From positions 248,001-312,000 of the forward strand of contig JABCZL010000006.1 of assembly GCA_013289685.1 (NCBI GenBank): a DNA stretch of 64,000 nucleotides, read 5' to 3'. Source of the DNA: Acidobacteriota bacterium (GTDB lineage: Bacteria > Acidobacteriota > Terriglobia > Terriglobales > Acidobacteriaceae). Position 1 is the stretch's first letter; every line of letters starts with the position of its first letter. The notes beneath the pieces were generated by a model. It was given only the letters and a program-made list of their open reading frames with translations, ran no database searches and was not told the DNA's origin. Below are positions 44,045 through 53,283 of the stretch, in pieces. The translations under genes and the position numbers were made by a program.

Positions 44045-46285
44045 TCAGAACAGTCGTCCGATCGAGAAATTTACCCGACTCTGGCCGGTGGGACTCACGC
44101 TGCCTGCGAGCGCGATGGGCCCGACGATGGTGTCGGAGATTACTCCCAGATTGAACGTGCCGTGCACGGCAACCGGCCCGGGATCGAGCAGGGCCGTGCC
44201 GAAAGTGGTGCCCGCCTCATACCATCCGCCCCAATAGACTTTTCTTCCGACCAGGGAGGGCAGGCGATAAAGTTCACGGCGAAATCCAAGCGACGCATAG
44301 GCGTAGTGGTTTCCCAGAAACTCCTGCGGAAGATAGGCGCCTAATCGAAACGGTCCGCCCAGCGCGAAGACCTGAAACGGGCCAGCCGAGCCGCGGAAGG
44401 TAGTCCCTCCTGACATATCGACAAAGAGCGAAGTCTTTCCACCGATTGGGACAAAGCTGGAAGTCTGCACGTCGAGTTGCCCAATAGGATGGGCCAGCCC
44501 CGGGCTCTGCAGTACGCGCGAGAGCGTCGCAACCACGCGCATGCCTTTGCTGGGCACCGAGGGACTGTCCTGCCCGTCCCAAACGTAGCGCGCGCGGAAT
44601 TCGCCGGTGCTGCCGTGGACGATAGGCAAACCAGCGGCCCCGATCAGCGGACTCAACTTGCCATCGAAAATTTCATAGCCGAGGCGGAGTTCGCTGAGGC
44701 GGCCGGAATCATACCCGATGTCGAAGCCGCCCCCCGCACGCTCGTCCCCGAAGACTGCAACCCGCGTCTGGCCGGTAAACGAGTTGCGGGCATACTTCGA
44801 AGCGAATGCGTACGGCGAAACAAAAAAGTGCGACTGCCCTAAAGGCTGGTAGAACTCGGTGGCCGCCAGATTACTTGACCCGAAAAGGAGATCGTTGCGC
44901 CACTCGCCACCGTGGTGAGCGATGTCCATGAAAGTCACTCGCGCACCGGCGGAGAAATCAAAAGCGGCCACGCCGGAACCGTCCACATTCACGGCGAGAT
45001 CCAGGAATGGCGGACCATAAGATTTATCGTGGGTAGTAACGCGCAGGGCGGGAACTCCATTCTGCGTGAATCCCTCATACCCCAGCCTGTCGAACTGGCC
45101 TTCCCCGGCGATGCGGGTCAGTTGGGTGTCGACTTTAGAAAGGTCAAGAGGCCCGCGGAACGCCTTGCTGAGCCGGTGCTTGATCCTGGTGTCGGTGTCG
45201 GAATCCGCACCGGTGACCTCGATGGCCTCTATTTTCGCGGGCGCCCGATGTCTGCGCGCCGCGCGCGTTGCCAGATACTCCTCCCACTCCGCTGGATCCT
45301 GGATTGCATAGGGAAGAAGACCGGCCGACTGGCTGGCCGCAGTCTTGTGACCGAGGGCGATGAGTTCTTTGACGCGCGAGTAGTCCGTCCCCGTGAAACC
45401 GGTCATGTCGACGCTTACCTTGGCTTGGGCCAGCGCCAGCGAACGGCGCTCGTTCTGCGTCACCATGACGTCGACGGCGCGACCGAGCACTCCCGGGAGC
45501 GTTTCCAGCTGAGTGAGGTTCCCGGGGGCAAGGCGCAACTCCACCGCGATCACCGCGTCCGCTTGCATCGCGAGAACGGTTTCGACCGGAATGTTTTGGA
45601 TCATCCCGCCATCCGCCAGCACGCGCCCGTTGATCTCAACCGGGGTGAATACGCCCGGGAGTGCCATGGAGGCACGCACCGCCTGAGCCAACGAACCGTC
45701 CCGCAGAACCACGCCTTCCCCGCTCAGCATGTCGGTGGCTACGCAACGGAATGGAATGGGCAGGTCGTCAAAGCTGGCGACGCTGGATTCCGGGAAGGCA
45801 ATGCGGTCGAGCAACAGGCCCACTCCCTGGCCGGGGTTGACTCCGTTGGGCCCGTTTAGTCCCTGCTTCAGGCCGAGTGGTGCATGGATTAGAAAGTCGC
45901 GCCGGTCCTGTTTCCGGCGATAGGAGAGCTGGGTGTAGGCCGGCTCGGGAAGCATGGCTGCGTCCCAATCGATTTTTTCGGCAAACTTCTGGATCTCGGC
46001 CGGAGACATGCCGGTGGCATACATCGCGCCAATGATGCTGCCCATGCTGGTTCCGGCAATTCGGTCCACCGGGATGTGATTCTCTTCCATCCACTGGATC
46101 ACGCCGATTTCGGCCAGGCCGAGCGCACCACCGCCGCTGAGAGCCAGACCAATCCGCTGACGATTAGCGGAGGCCGGGGCTTGCGGCCGCGTGGAAGAGT
46201 CCTGCGCGCTTGCGAGCAGTGGCAAAAGCATGCTCAACCAAAAAGTCAGGGCAATCGGGACGAATGCAGTCCGATTCGATTTCAT
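44045..46285 (-). CDS. PlpD-like patatin phospholipase with POTRA and outer-membrane barrel (type Vd)
   Basis: 746 residues. ATG 46285 follows AGGAGCGCACG and a signal peptide (FVPIALTFWLSMLLPLLASA). The patatin domain has the oxyanion loop LALSGGGALGLAEIGV, nucleophile Ser (about residue 80) in GTSMGS and catalytic Asp in LADGGMIQN. A POTRA-like segment follows at about 365-420 (APAKIEAIEVTGADSDTDTR) and then a 16-strand-like barrel ending in Phe (VNFSIGRLF). This is the layout of type Vd autotransporters, in which the lipase is carried by its own barrel. The substrate should be phospholipids. Confidence 0.9.
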   Translation of the reverse strand: MKSNRTAFVPIALTFWLSMLLPLLASAQDSSTRPQAPASANRQRIGLALSGGGALGLAEIGVIQWMEENHIPVDRIAGTSMGSIIGAMYATGMSPAEIQKFAEKIDWDAAMLPEPAYTQLSYRRKQDRRDFLIHAPLGLKQGLNGPNGVNPGQGVGLLLDRIAFPESSVASFDDLPIPFRCVATDMLSGEGVVLRDGSLAQAVRASMALPGVFTPVEINGRVLADGGMIQNIPVETVLAMQADAVIAVELRLAPGNLTQLETLPGVLGRAVDVMVTQNERRSLALAQAKVSVDMTGFTGTDYSRVKELIALGHKTAASQSAGLLPYAIQDPAEWEEYLATRAARRHRAPAKIEAIEVTGADSDTDTRIKHRLSKAFRGPLDLSKVDTQLTRIAGEGQFDRLGYEGFTQNGVPALRVTTHDKSYGPPFLDLAVNVDGSGVAAFDFSAGARVTFMDIAHHGGEWRNDLLFGSSNLAATEFYQPLGQSHFFVSPYAFASKYARNSFTGQTRVAVFGDERAGGGFDIGYDSGRLSELRLGYEIFDGKLSPLIGAAGLPIVHGSTGEFRARYVWDGQDSPSVPSKGMRVVATLSRVLQSPGLAHPIGQLDVQTSSFVPIGGKTSLFVDMSGGTTFRGSAGPFQVFALGGPFRLGAYLPQEFLGNHYAYASLGFRRELYRLPSLVGRKVYWGGWYEAGTTFGTALLDPGPVAVHGTFNLGVISDTIVGPIALAGSVSPTGQSRVNFSIGRLF

Positions 46286-46413
46286 CGTGCGCTCCTGGGG
46301 TGCGGAAGCAAAACGCCGCCTACGCGCGGATTCCAAGGTGAGGGAAAAAGGTTAGCAGGTTTGCGCGGTCTGAGTCAGTAATCGCAGGTTGAGTTTGCAG
46401 GTTAAAATGAAGG

Positions 46414-47436
46414 TCAGTTCGGCTTCGACGACGACACAGGCTGCGCACCACGCGCCTGCTCGACCACGCCTCTGACAGCGTCGACGACGACCTCGGGCCG
46501 ATCGATCTGAATGTAGTGCGAACTGTTCTTCGCGATCGTCTGCGTCCCCCGCGTCGACAGGTGAGCTAATTCTTCCTGCATCTTCTCCCAGGCATCGTTC
46601 ACGGGTTTGGCAAGGTCTGCCGGGAGTTCGCTAGACGGTTTATCGGGATCGTGCGACAGCACGGCCAATGGCATGTCGCCGAGCGAGCCAGTGGCGGCCG
46701 TTTGCGCGGCACTTTCCTTAATGCTCTTGAATTCTGCGATGACTTCGCGCATGGATTGGAAATTGCATTCGGCGGCACGTTGCTCGGGATCGTCGTCGCA
46801 CAGATTGAGCAAGCGCGGAACCCCGAAGGGCATGGTGAATTCCAGGAATTCGGCTTCTCGGAGCTGGGTGCCTTCCATATTTTTGAGCTCCGGCGGGAAA
46901 CGACTCTCCTGATCGGGATGGGAAGCATCGACCAGCACCATACCCGCAACCTCGTTGCGGTAGAGGCTGGCGTAAAGGCGCACATCGTATCCGCCCATCG
47001 AATGGCCGACGAGAACATAAGGCGGCGCAACGCCCGCGGCCCGCAGTAACGCGTGCAATTCAGCGGCGAACACTTTGCTGGTACGCGGTTGCGAACTGGA
47101 TTCGCTGTAGCCGAGTCCGGCGCGGTCGTAGGAGCAGACGCGCGTGAACTTTGCAATCTGTGGCTGCACCTTGCGCCACGAAATGTAACTGTCGCCCAGG
47201 CCAGAATCGAGTATGACGGCAGGACTCCCCTCACCCGTACAGTCGATGTGCATTTTGTACCCGCCCACGTCGAAGAGCCTGCCCTCCATGGGATTAAAGC
47301 GGCGGTCGCGGGCCTCGAAGATGTTCTCGTAGATCATTCCAGCGGCGGCGAGAGAGAGCAGCAAGATCAGCAAGCCGATGGCGATGCGCCGGAGCAGCGG
47401 GCGACGCGGATCGGATAGAGGTGGGGCGTTCTGCAT
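46414..47436 (-). CDS. Membrane-anchored alpha/beta hydrolase
   Basis: 340 residues. One N-terminal helix (IAIGLLILLLSLAAAGMIY) anchors it. The hydrolase fold shows the strand VILDSGLGDSYISW, SYDRAGLGYSESSSQP, nucleophile elbow VLVGHSMGGYDVRLY (Ser in GHSMGG), VLVDASHPDQ for the acid side, and the terminal His in NSSHYIQIDRPEVVVDAV. The substrate is not predictable; esterase or lipase activity is likely. It lies 78 bp before a short stretch leading to the patatin gene on the same strand. Confidence 0.88.
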   Translation of the reverse strand: MQNAPPLSDPRRPLLRRIAIGLLILLLSLAAAGMIYENIFEARDRRFNPMEGRLFDVGGYKMHIDCTGEGSPAVILDSGLGDSYISWRKVQPQIAKFTRVCSYDRAGLGYSESSSQPRTSKVFAAELHALLRAAGVAPPYVLVGHSMGGYDVRLYASLYRNEVAGMVLVDASHPDQESRFPPELKNMEGTQLREAEFLEFTMPFGVPRLLNLCDDDPEQRAAECNFQSMREVIAEFKSIKESAAQTAATGSLGDMPLAVLSHDPDKPSSELPADLAKPVNDAWEKMQEELAHLSTRGTQTIAKNSSHYIQIDRPEVVVDAVRGVVEQARGAQPVSSSKPN

Positions 47437-47484
47437 GTTGAACAGGGACGCGCAGCCCGAGCGTCGCGCTTAGTGGCACGTATT

Positions 47485-49485
47485 CTACATGACTGGCGGC
47501 ACCGTGATGCCCATGACCGCCAGGCATCTCATTAATTCGCGGCGGACGACCGCGACGGTGGCCAAGAGGAACGCTTTCTGCCTCTCGTCCGGCTCGCTGA
47601 GAATCGGATGGCGGTGGTAAAAGGCGTTGAAAAGCTGCCCGAGCTGGAAAACATGTTTCGCCAGAAACGCCGGCTCGGTGGTTGCAATGCACTGCTCGAT
47701 CACCGACGACGTCTTCGACGACGCCAACCAGAGTTCCCAGATCTCGTTCGCAGCCTCGCCGGTGAATGCCTGAGCCAGATCGGCGGGCGAGATCTGGCTG
47801 GCGGCGTCTTGACCGAAAGTCTCGGGATCGACGCCAGCTTTGCGGAAGATGCTGGTCGCACGCACCACCGCATACTGCGCGTACGGACCGGTTTCGCCTT
47901 CGAAACTGAGCGCCTCTTTGAAGTCGAAGGCGATCACCGACTGCTTGGTGTACTTCAGCATGAAATAGCGCAAAGCGCCGATAGCGATCTGCGTAGCAAT
48001 CTGCAAGCGCTCGGGATCGCTGAGCTGCGGATGCCGCGAGTCGACTTCCTTCTTCGCCGAGACGATCAACTGGTCAAGCAGATCGTCAGCCTTCACGCCG
48101 AAGCCTTTCCGCCCGCTGACCCCGATGAAGGATCGCGTCTTCTCTTCCTCACTCAGGTTGTAGCCGAGCTCGGCTGCGCAGCGCGGAGTCAGCACGACCA
48201 TCCCGTAGGAGAAGTGCGTGAAATGGTCGGCAGCTTCTCCGTAACCCAGATCGCGCAGGGCTTCCTTAACGGTGTTTTGCGCTTCCGACTGTCGTACGTC
48301 GATGACGTTGTAGTTTTCGGCCACGTCGCCGAAATGAGGATGATCCTTCTCGCCATCCGCGGTGGAAATCCAGCAGTCGTGATTGTTCGGATAACGGTAG
48401 AACTTGCGATATCCGAAGTCGCGCCCCAGCAGCCCGAACTTCCACATGTGGTAAGCGATGTCCTTGCCCACGTAGCCGACGGTCCCGTTGGAGCGCACGA
48501 TCACCTTCTGGTCTTCCTCTGTGATTTTGTCTACCTCTGTGTCCTCAGTGTCCTCTGTGGTGGCATTTGGTTCCGCAGTCCCGGCACGCCGCATCACCCA
48601 GCAGCCTTCATTCTTCCCCTCACTCTCGAAGGTAAGCACCCCCGCTTCTTTCAGCTTGGTGAAAGCCGCATCCCAAAAATGCAGATGCAGAATTTCGCTC
48701 TCGCGCGGAAGAAAATCGTATTCGATGTCGAGCCGGTCCATGGTCTCCAGATGGCGGCGCAACACGGCAACCGAGATTAAATCGGCGACGGCAGCAGTCT
48801 CCGTCGAAGCATCTTCGATGGCATGCAGGGTCTGCAGCCGCAGCTGCCGGTTCGCCTTGTCTGCCTCGTACCACTGCGAAACCCGGGCATACAAATTCCA
48901 GCAGTAATAGTCGAAGCGCGGCTGCCGGGTCAGCGCCTCGATTTCCGCGCGCGATTTCTTCTCGATGTGCATAAAGCCGACCACCACGTCGGCCACCTGC
49001 ACCCCCGTGTTGTCAATGTAGTTCTGAATGTCGACTTCCCTGCCGGCATAGCGCAGCAGTCGAACGAACGTGTCGCCGAGAATGGCGTTGCGCAGGTGTC
49101 CGATGTGCGCGGCCTTATTGGGATTGATGCTCGAGTGTTCAACCAGAATCTTTCCCGGCGGAATCTCAGTCGGCGGCTTCTGGTCGGCAACGAGGGCCGC
49201 GGCCATCCATGCCCGGTCGATGCTGATGTTCAGGTAGCCGGGAGGAGCCACTTGCATTCCGGCGATGCCTTCCATTGCGCCGATCTCCGCCCGAATCGTC
49301 TCGGCGATCTTAAGCGGCGCCACGCGCAGAGGCTTGGCGAACGGAAAAATCGGGATCGCGAAGTCTCCGAGTTCGACCTTGGGAGGCTGTTCGACGACGA
49401 CTCCCGGCAACGCGACGCCGGGATATCGCCGCTGCAGACATTCCAGCACGCGCTGGGCAAGACGATGTTCCAGATGACGATACAA
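47485..49485 (-). CDS. argS: Arginyl-tRNA synthetase
   Basis: 666 residues, somewhat longer than usual. The N-terminal additional domain is followed by the class I signature HIGHLRNAILGD (HIGH at 127-130), DIQNYIDNTGVQVADVVVGF, a GYVGKDIAYHMWKFG motif, RKGFGVKADDLLDQL in place of KMSKS, and the DALR anticodon domain near the C-terminus (GPYAQYAVVRATSIFRKAG, FLAKHVFQLGQLFNAFYH). A segment at about residues 308-325, TTEDTEDTEVDKITEED, is encoded by an inserted dispersed repeat. It charges tRNA-Arg in the cytosol. Confidence 0.96.
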   Translation of the reverse strand: MYRHLEHRLAQRVLECLQRRYPGVALPGVVVEQPPKVELGDFAIPIFPFAKPLRVAPLKIAETIRAEIGAMEGIAGMQVAPPGYLNISIDRAWMAAALVADQKPPTEIPPGKILVEHSSINPNKAAHIGHLRNAILGDTFVRLLRYAGREVDIQNYIDNTGVQVADVVVGFMHIEKKSRAEIEALTRQPRFDYYCWNLYARVSQWYEADKANRQLRLQTLHAIEDASTETAAVADLISVAVLRRHLETMDRLDIEYDFLPRESEILHLHFWDAAFTKLKEAGVLTFESEGKNEGCWVMRRAGTAEPNATTEDTEDTEVDKITEEDQKVIVRSNGTVGYVGKDIAYHMWKFGLLGRDFGYRKFYRYPNNHDCWISTADGEKDHPHFGDVAENYNVIDVRQSEAQNTVKEALRDLGYGEAADHFTHFSYGMVVLTPRCAAELGYNLSEEEKTRSFIGVSGRKGFGVKADDLLDQLIVSAKKEVDSRHPQLSDPERLQIATQIAIGALRYFMLKYTKQSVIAFDFKEALSFEGETGPYAQYAVVRATSIFRKAGVDPETFGQDAASQISPADLAQAFTGEAANEIWELWLASSKTSSVIEQCIATTEPAFLAKHVFQLGQLFNAFYHRHPILSEPDERQKAFLLATVAVVRRELMRCLAVMGITVPPVM
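48512..48563 (-). repeat. ACACAGAGG repeat inserted in frame within argS
   Basis: On the - strand the 9-bp units ACAGAGGAC, ACTGAGGAC, ACAGAGGTA and a further ACAGAGGAA encode TED-type repeats. As the period is a multiple of three, the frame survives. Related copies lie at 33138-33168 and 51082-51135. Confidence 0.65.
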
Positions 49486-49598
49486 GAAGCTCCTCTAAGT
49501 GATTGAAGAAACAGTGATTTTATCAGAGCGGGCGAGGGGCGCACGTTTGACGGAGAATGTTTGACGGAGATGGAACGGTTCCCTATGATGAAAGTCCC

Positions 49599-49690
49599 GT
49601 CGTTGGCCGCTGGTCGTTCGTCGTTAGCCGCTCCGCTGTGGGCCGGGGCGATGAGTGTTCGCCAACGACCAAGGACTAACGGCCATCGAC
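49599..49690. repeat. Inverted heptamer arrays between argS and larC
   Basis: GTCGTTG, GCCGCTG, GTCGTTC, GTCGTTA (49599-49626) mirror AACGACC, AAGGACT, AACGGCC, ATCGACG (49663-49690), so the gap can form a long stem. The unit AACGACC is the same as the array before tatD. It ends 10 bp before larC. Confidence 0.65.
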
Positions 49691-49700
49691 GGTTTTCCAT

Positions 49701-51083
49701 ATGCGCATTGCCTATCTAGAATGTTTTTCCGGCGTGAGCGGCGACATGTTCCTGGGCGCGCTCATCGATGCCGGAGTTCCGCCGCGAGTTCTGGAAGAAA
49801 CCGTGGCGGCGCTCGACGTAGGCGCACGGCTGGAAATTTCGCGAGTCGTTCGCAGCGGGATTTCAGCGACCAAGGTCGACGTGTGGGTGGACGGGGAGAA
49901 AGACCTTCCGCGGGAAGAGTACTGGGCGAAACAAGATGTGGCGTGGGCGCCCACGAACTCTCACCACGAGCGCGGTCATCATAGTCACGACCAGGGACAT
50001 CATCATGACCACGAGCATTCTTCGGTGCACGAAACTCTGCGGGCGGAAGCCTGCCCTGAGCCCGCCGAAGGGGCGCCCGCGCCACATGAACATTCCCATA
50101 GCCGCGGGTTAACTGAAATTCGCGAGATCATCGGCAAGGCCGCGATCAGCGACACTGCCAAAAAGACGGCCATCGCGATTTTCGAGGCCCTGGGAACCGC
50201 CGAGGCGAAGATTCATGCTACTTCGATCGAGAAGGTGCACTTCCACGAAGTGGGAGCAGTCGACGCGATGGTCGACATCGTCTGTGCGGCGGTCGGAGCT
50301 GAAGTCCTTGGCGCGGATGAGATCGTCTGCTCTCCATTGAACGTCGGCGGCGGAACAGTGCAGTGCGCTCACGGCACGTCTCCCGTGCCGGCCCCGGCGA
50401 CGGTCGAGCTGTTGAAAAACGCGCTGGTGTACTCGTCGGGCGTGCAGGCGGAACTGGTCACACCCACCGGAGCGGCAATTGTGAAGACTTTGGCCAAACG
50501 TTTTGCCGCGTTCCCCGAAATGAAACTTGAAAAGTCGGGCTACGGGGCGGGCACGCGTGAGTTCCCCGGCCTTCCGAACGTTGTGCGCTTGACAATAGGA
50601 GAGGCTGCGTCAACTCTGGCCGCGAAGACAGCGTCCGAAACCGTGACCGTGTTGGAAGCCAATCTCGATGATCTGAATCCGCAGGTATTCGGATACGTCA
50701 TGGATCGACTGCTCGCAGAAGGCGCGCTGGACGTGTTCGGCATGCCGGTGCAGATGAAAAAGAACCGTCCGGGTACGCTGCTCACAGTGCTGTGCAAACC
50801 CGAAGATGCGGCTAAGCTGACGCAGTTGATCTTCACCGAAACCACCACGCTGGGCGTCCGGCGGCGCGACGAGGTTCGGCAGACTCTGGCACGCCGCTGG
50901 GAAAACGTCCGCACCCAATGGGGCGAGGTGCGAATCAAAATTGCCAGCATGAACGGAACCGTCACCAACTACGCGCCCGAATATGAAGACTGCCGGCGCA
51001 TCGCGAGCGAGCATCGGGTGCCGCTGAAGACGGTGATGCAGGAAGCGGCGCGAGCGTATCTCGCGGAAGACGAAAAACATTAA
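49701..51083 (+). CDS. larC: Nickel-pincer cofactor cyclometallase LarC
   Basis: 460 residues. LarC inserts nickel into the pyridinium-dithiocarboxylate pincer cofactor used by lactate racemase and related enzymes. It starts with the family signature YLECFSGVSGDMFLGALIDA, followed by HFHEVGAVDAMVDIVCAAVG, SPLNVGGGTVQCAHG, PAPATVELLKN, TPTGAAIVKTLAKRF and the C-terminal LEANLDDLNPQVFGYVMDRL. A His-rich nickel-binding loop (HHERGHHSHDQGHHHDHEHS) sits at about residues 92-111. Directly after it EACPEPAEGAPA is encoded by a dispersed repeat. No larA, larB or larE is in the window. There is no Shine-Dalgarno at ATG 49701. Confidence 0.93.
   Translation: MRIAYLECFSGVSGDMFLGALIDAGVPPRVLEETVAALDVGARLEISRVVRSGISATKVDVWVDGEKDLPREEYWAKQDVAWAPTNSHHERGHHSHDQGHHHDHEHSSVHETLRAEACPEPAEGAPAPHEHSHSRGLTEIREIIGKAAISDTAKKTAIAIFEALGTAEAKIHATSIEKVHFHEVGAVDAMVDIVCAAVGAEVLGADEIVCSPLNVGGGTVQCAHGTSPVPAPATVELLKNALVYSSGVQAELVTPTGAAIVKTLAKRFAAFPEMKLEKSGYGAGTREFPGLPNVVRLTIGEAASTLAAKTASETVTVLEANLDDLNPQVFGYVMDRLLAEGALDVFGMPVQMKKNRPGTLLTVLCKPEDAAKLTQLIFTETTTLGVRRRDEVRQTLARRWENVRTQWGEVRIKIASMNGTVTNYAPEYEDCRRIASEHRVPLKTVMQEAARAYLAEDEKH
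50049..50074 (+). repeat. CPEPAEG-type palindromic repeat inside larC
   Basis: GCCTGCCCTGAG...GCCGAAGGGG matches the intergenic copy at 60568-60593 except for a few central bases. Its in-frame translation ACPEPAEG is a peptide familiar from such repeat insertions in many genomes. Confidence 0.65.
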
Positions 51084-51135
51084 CCACAGAGGAACACGGA
51101 GCAGCCTTCTGTGATCCTCAGTGGCCTCTGTGGTT
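51082..51135. repeat. Inverted ACCACAGAGG repeat between larC and metG
   Basis: Arms AACCACAGAGG (51082-51092) and CCTCTGTGGTT (51125-51135); the first overlaps the larC stop codon. It ends 9 bp before the metG ATG and may serve as a terminator or as part of the metG leader. Confidence 0.7.
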
Positions 51136-51144
51136 CAAAAACAT

Positions 51145-53169
51145 ATGACTCGAAAGTTTTACATTACGACCCCGATTTACTACGTGAACGCGCGGCCGCA
51201 CATTGGGCACGCGTATACCACGATCGCCTGCGACACCATCGCGCGCCGCCAGCGACTGCTGGGCGCCGACACGTTTTTCCTCACCGGCACCGACGAGCAC
51301 GGCCAAAAGATCGAGCGGGCCGCGCAGGCTGCCGGCAAAACGCCGCAGCAGTACGCCGACGAGATTTCGGCGGAGTTCCGCAATCTCTGGAAGCGGATGG
51401 GAATTTCGAACGACGACTTCATCCGCACCACCGAAGAGCGGCACATGAAGCGCATGCAGGAACTGTTTCGCCGCATTCGCGACAACGGCTACATCTACAA
51501 AGGTACGTACACCGGGCAGTATTGTGTCTCGGACGAACTTTATGTCGACGGCGCGCAGCCCGGCGATCCCTGCCCAACCTGCGGACGCATTACTGAAACG
51601 GTTCACGAAGAGAATTATTTCTTCAAGCTATCGGCCTTCCAGGACAAGTTACTGGAGCTTTATAAGAACCCGGACTTCATTCGGCCAGAGACTCGGCGCA
51701 ACGAGGTGATTTCCTTCGTCCGCTCCGGGCTACGCGACCAGTCGATCAGCCGCTCGACATTTTCCTGGGGCATCCCCGTGCCCGACGATCCCAAGCACGT
51801 GATTTATGTGTGGTTCGACGCGCTGGCCAACTACATCACGGCGATCGGCTACGGCTCGAAGCACGCCGCCGCGCAAGAGGCATTCAAGAAATATTGGCCG
51901 GCCGACGTCCACATGATCGGCAAAGAGATCGTTCGCTTCCATTGCGTCTACTGGCCCGCGTTCCTGATGGCGGCGGGATTGCCATTGCCGAAAGCTATTG
52001 TGGCGCACGGCTGGCTGCTGTTTGAAGAAAGCAAGATGTCGAAGTCGCGTGGGAACATCGTGCGTACGGAGACGATTCTCGATGTGCTGGGCGCGGACGC
52101 GCTCCGCTATTTCCTGTTGCGCGAGGTCGTATTCGGGCAGGATGGTTCGTTTTCCTTCGACGCGCTGGTGCAGCGCTACAACTCTGACCTCGCCAACGGC
52201 CTGGGAAATCTGGCCAGCCGCACGTTAACCATGATTAACCGGTACTTCAAGGGCGAGGTGCCTTATCCGTCGGGAACGGCGTCGAAAATTCCCGCGGACG
52301 ACGCGATTGCCGAGACGGCGCGCAGGACGATTCTCGAATTTGGCACGCTGTTCGATCAATTCCAGTTTTCTCGCGCGCTTGAGGCCGCGTGGGGCCTGAT
52401 CGCTGCGGTCGACAAGTACATCGTCGAAAACGAACCTTGGTCACTGGGCGAGAAGCAGGACGATGCGAGCCGAGCGCGGCTGGCCACGGTGCTTTACACT
52501 TCGGCCGAGGCGCTGCGCATCGCAACCGCACTGGCGCATCCGGTCATGCCCGACGCCACTGCCAAAATCTGGGCGCAGATGGGCCTCGGCGACATCAAGA
52601 AGATCGCGCTGAGCGAACTGGCCTGGGGACAGTTGCCGCTGGGCACGAAGCTCGGCGATGTGCACCCGGTTTTCCCGCGCGCCGACAAGAGCGCAATCGA
52701 AAGGATGCAGCAGATGGAAGATCAGCAACGAGGTCCGGCCGTGGAGGAACCGAAGCAGCCGGCAGCTCAGCCTCCTGCGACGCCTCCGCCAGTGAAGGCG
52801 CAACCCGCGGGGCCCCCTGCGGCTGCTGCTGCGGCCGACGGCGGGAAGATTACGATCGACGACTTCGCCAAGATTGAACTGCGCGTGGGCGTGGTGAAGG
52901 TCGCCGAGCGCGTGCCCAAGGCGGACAAACTGCTGCGCCTGGAAATCGATATCGGGACGGAAGTACGGCAGGTTCTGGCCGGAATCGCCGAGGCTTATGC
53001 ACCCGAGACTCTCATCGGCCGCAAGGTCGTGATCGTGGCCAATCTGGCTCCGCGAAAGCTGCGTGGCATGGAGTCGAATGGAATGATCGTGGCGGCTTCG
53101 CTCGAAGGCGGAAAGCCAGTGCTGGCGGGCTTTCTGGAAGATGTGCCGGTCGGAGCGCGGCTCAAGTAG
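51145..53169 (+). CDS. metG: Methionyl-tRNA synthetase with C-terminal tRNA-binding domain
   Basis: 674 residues from ATG 51145 (MTRKFYITTPIYYVN); the frame from 51121 lies in the repeat. Class I signatures: HIGHAYTTIACD (HIGH at 19-22), TGTDEHGQKI, zinc-knuckle CPTCGR, and ESKMSKSRGN (KMSKS at 297-301). After the anticodon-binding helices a Pro/Ala-rich linker (PKQPAAQPPATPPPVKAQ) leads to an EMAP/Trbp111-type OB domain (IDDFAKIELRVGVVKVAERV, NLAPRKLRGMESNGMIVAAS). It charges initiator and elongator tRNA-Met. It is the start of a + strand run with tatD and yajQ. Confidence 0.97.
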   Translation: MTRKFYITTPIYYVNARPHIGHAYTTIACDTIARRQRLLGADTFFLTGTDEHGQKIERAAQAAGKTPQQYADEISAEFRNLWKRMGISNDDFIRTTEERHMKRMQELFRRIRDNGYIYKGTYTGQYCVSDELYVDGAQPGDPCPTCGRITETVHEENYFFKLSAFQDKLLELYKNPDFIRPETRRNEVISFVRSGLRDQSISRSTFSWGIPVPDDPKHVIYVWFDALANYITAIGYGSKHAAAQEAFKKYWPADVHMIGKEIVRFHCVYWPAFLMAAGLPLPKAIVAHGWLLFEESKMSKSRGNIVRTETILDVLGADALRYFLLREVVFGQDGSFSFDALVQRYNSDLANGLGNLASRTLTMINRYFKGEVPYPSGTASKIPADDAIAETARRTILEFGTLFDQFQFSRALEAAWGLIAAVDKYIVENEPWSLGEKQDDASRARLATVLYTSAEALRIATALAHPVMPDATAKIWAQMGLGDIKKIALSELAWGQLPLGTKLGDVHPVFPRADKSAIERMQQMEDQQRGPAVEEPKQPAAQPPATPPPVKAQPAGPPAAAAAADGGKITIDDFAKIELRVGVVKVAERVPKADKLLRLEIDIGTEVRQVLAGIAEAYAPETLIGRKVVIVANLAPRKLRGMESNGMIVAASLEGGKPVLAGFLEDVPVGARLK

Positions 53170-53255
53170 GCAAGATCAAAAACTGGCCTCGCTGCGCTTG
53201 GCCGCACGGGCGAAGGCGCCCGTCCCCACACAAACCAGCGACCGTCGCTTTCGCT

Positions 53256-53283
53256 AACGACCAACGACCATCGACCAACGACC
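53256..53283 (+). repeat. Four tandem AACGACC heptamers abutting the tatD start codon
   Basis: Units at 53256, 53263, 53270 (ATCGACC) and 53277; ATG 53284 follows the last base directly. No Shine-Dalgarno remains for tatD. Confidence 0.8.
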
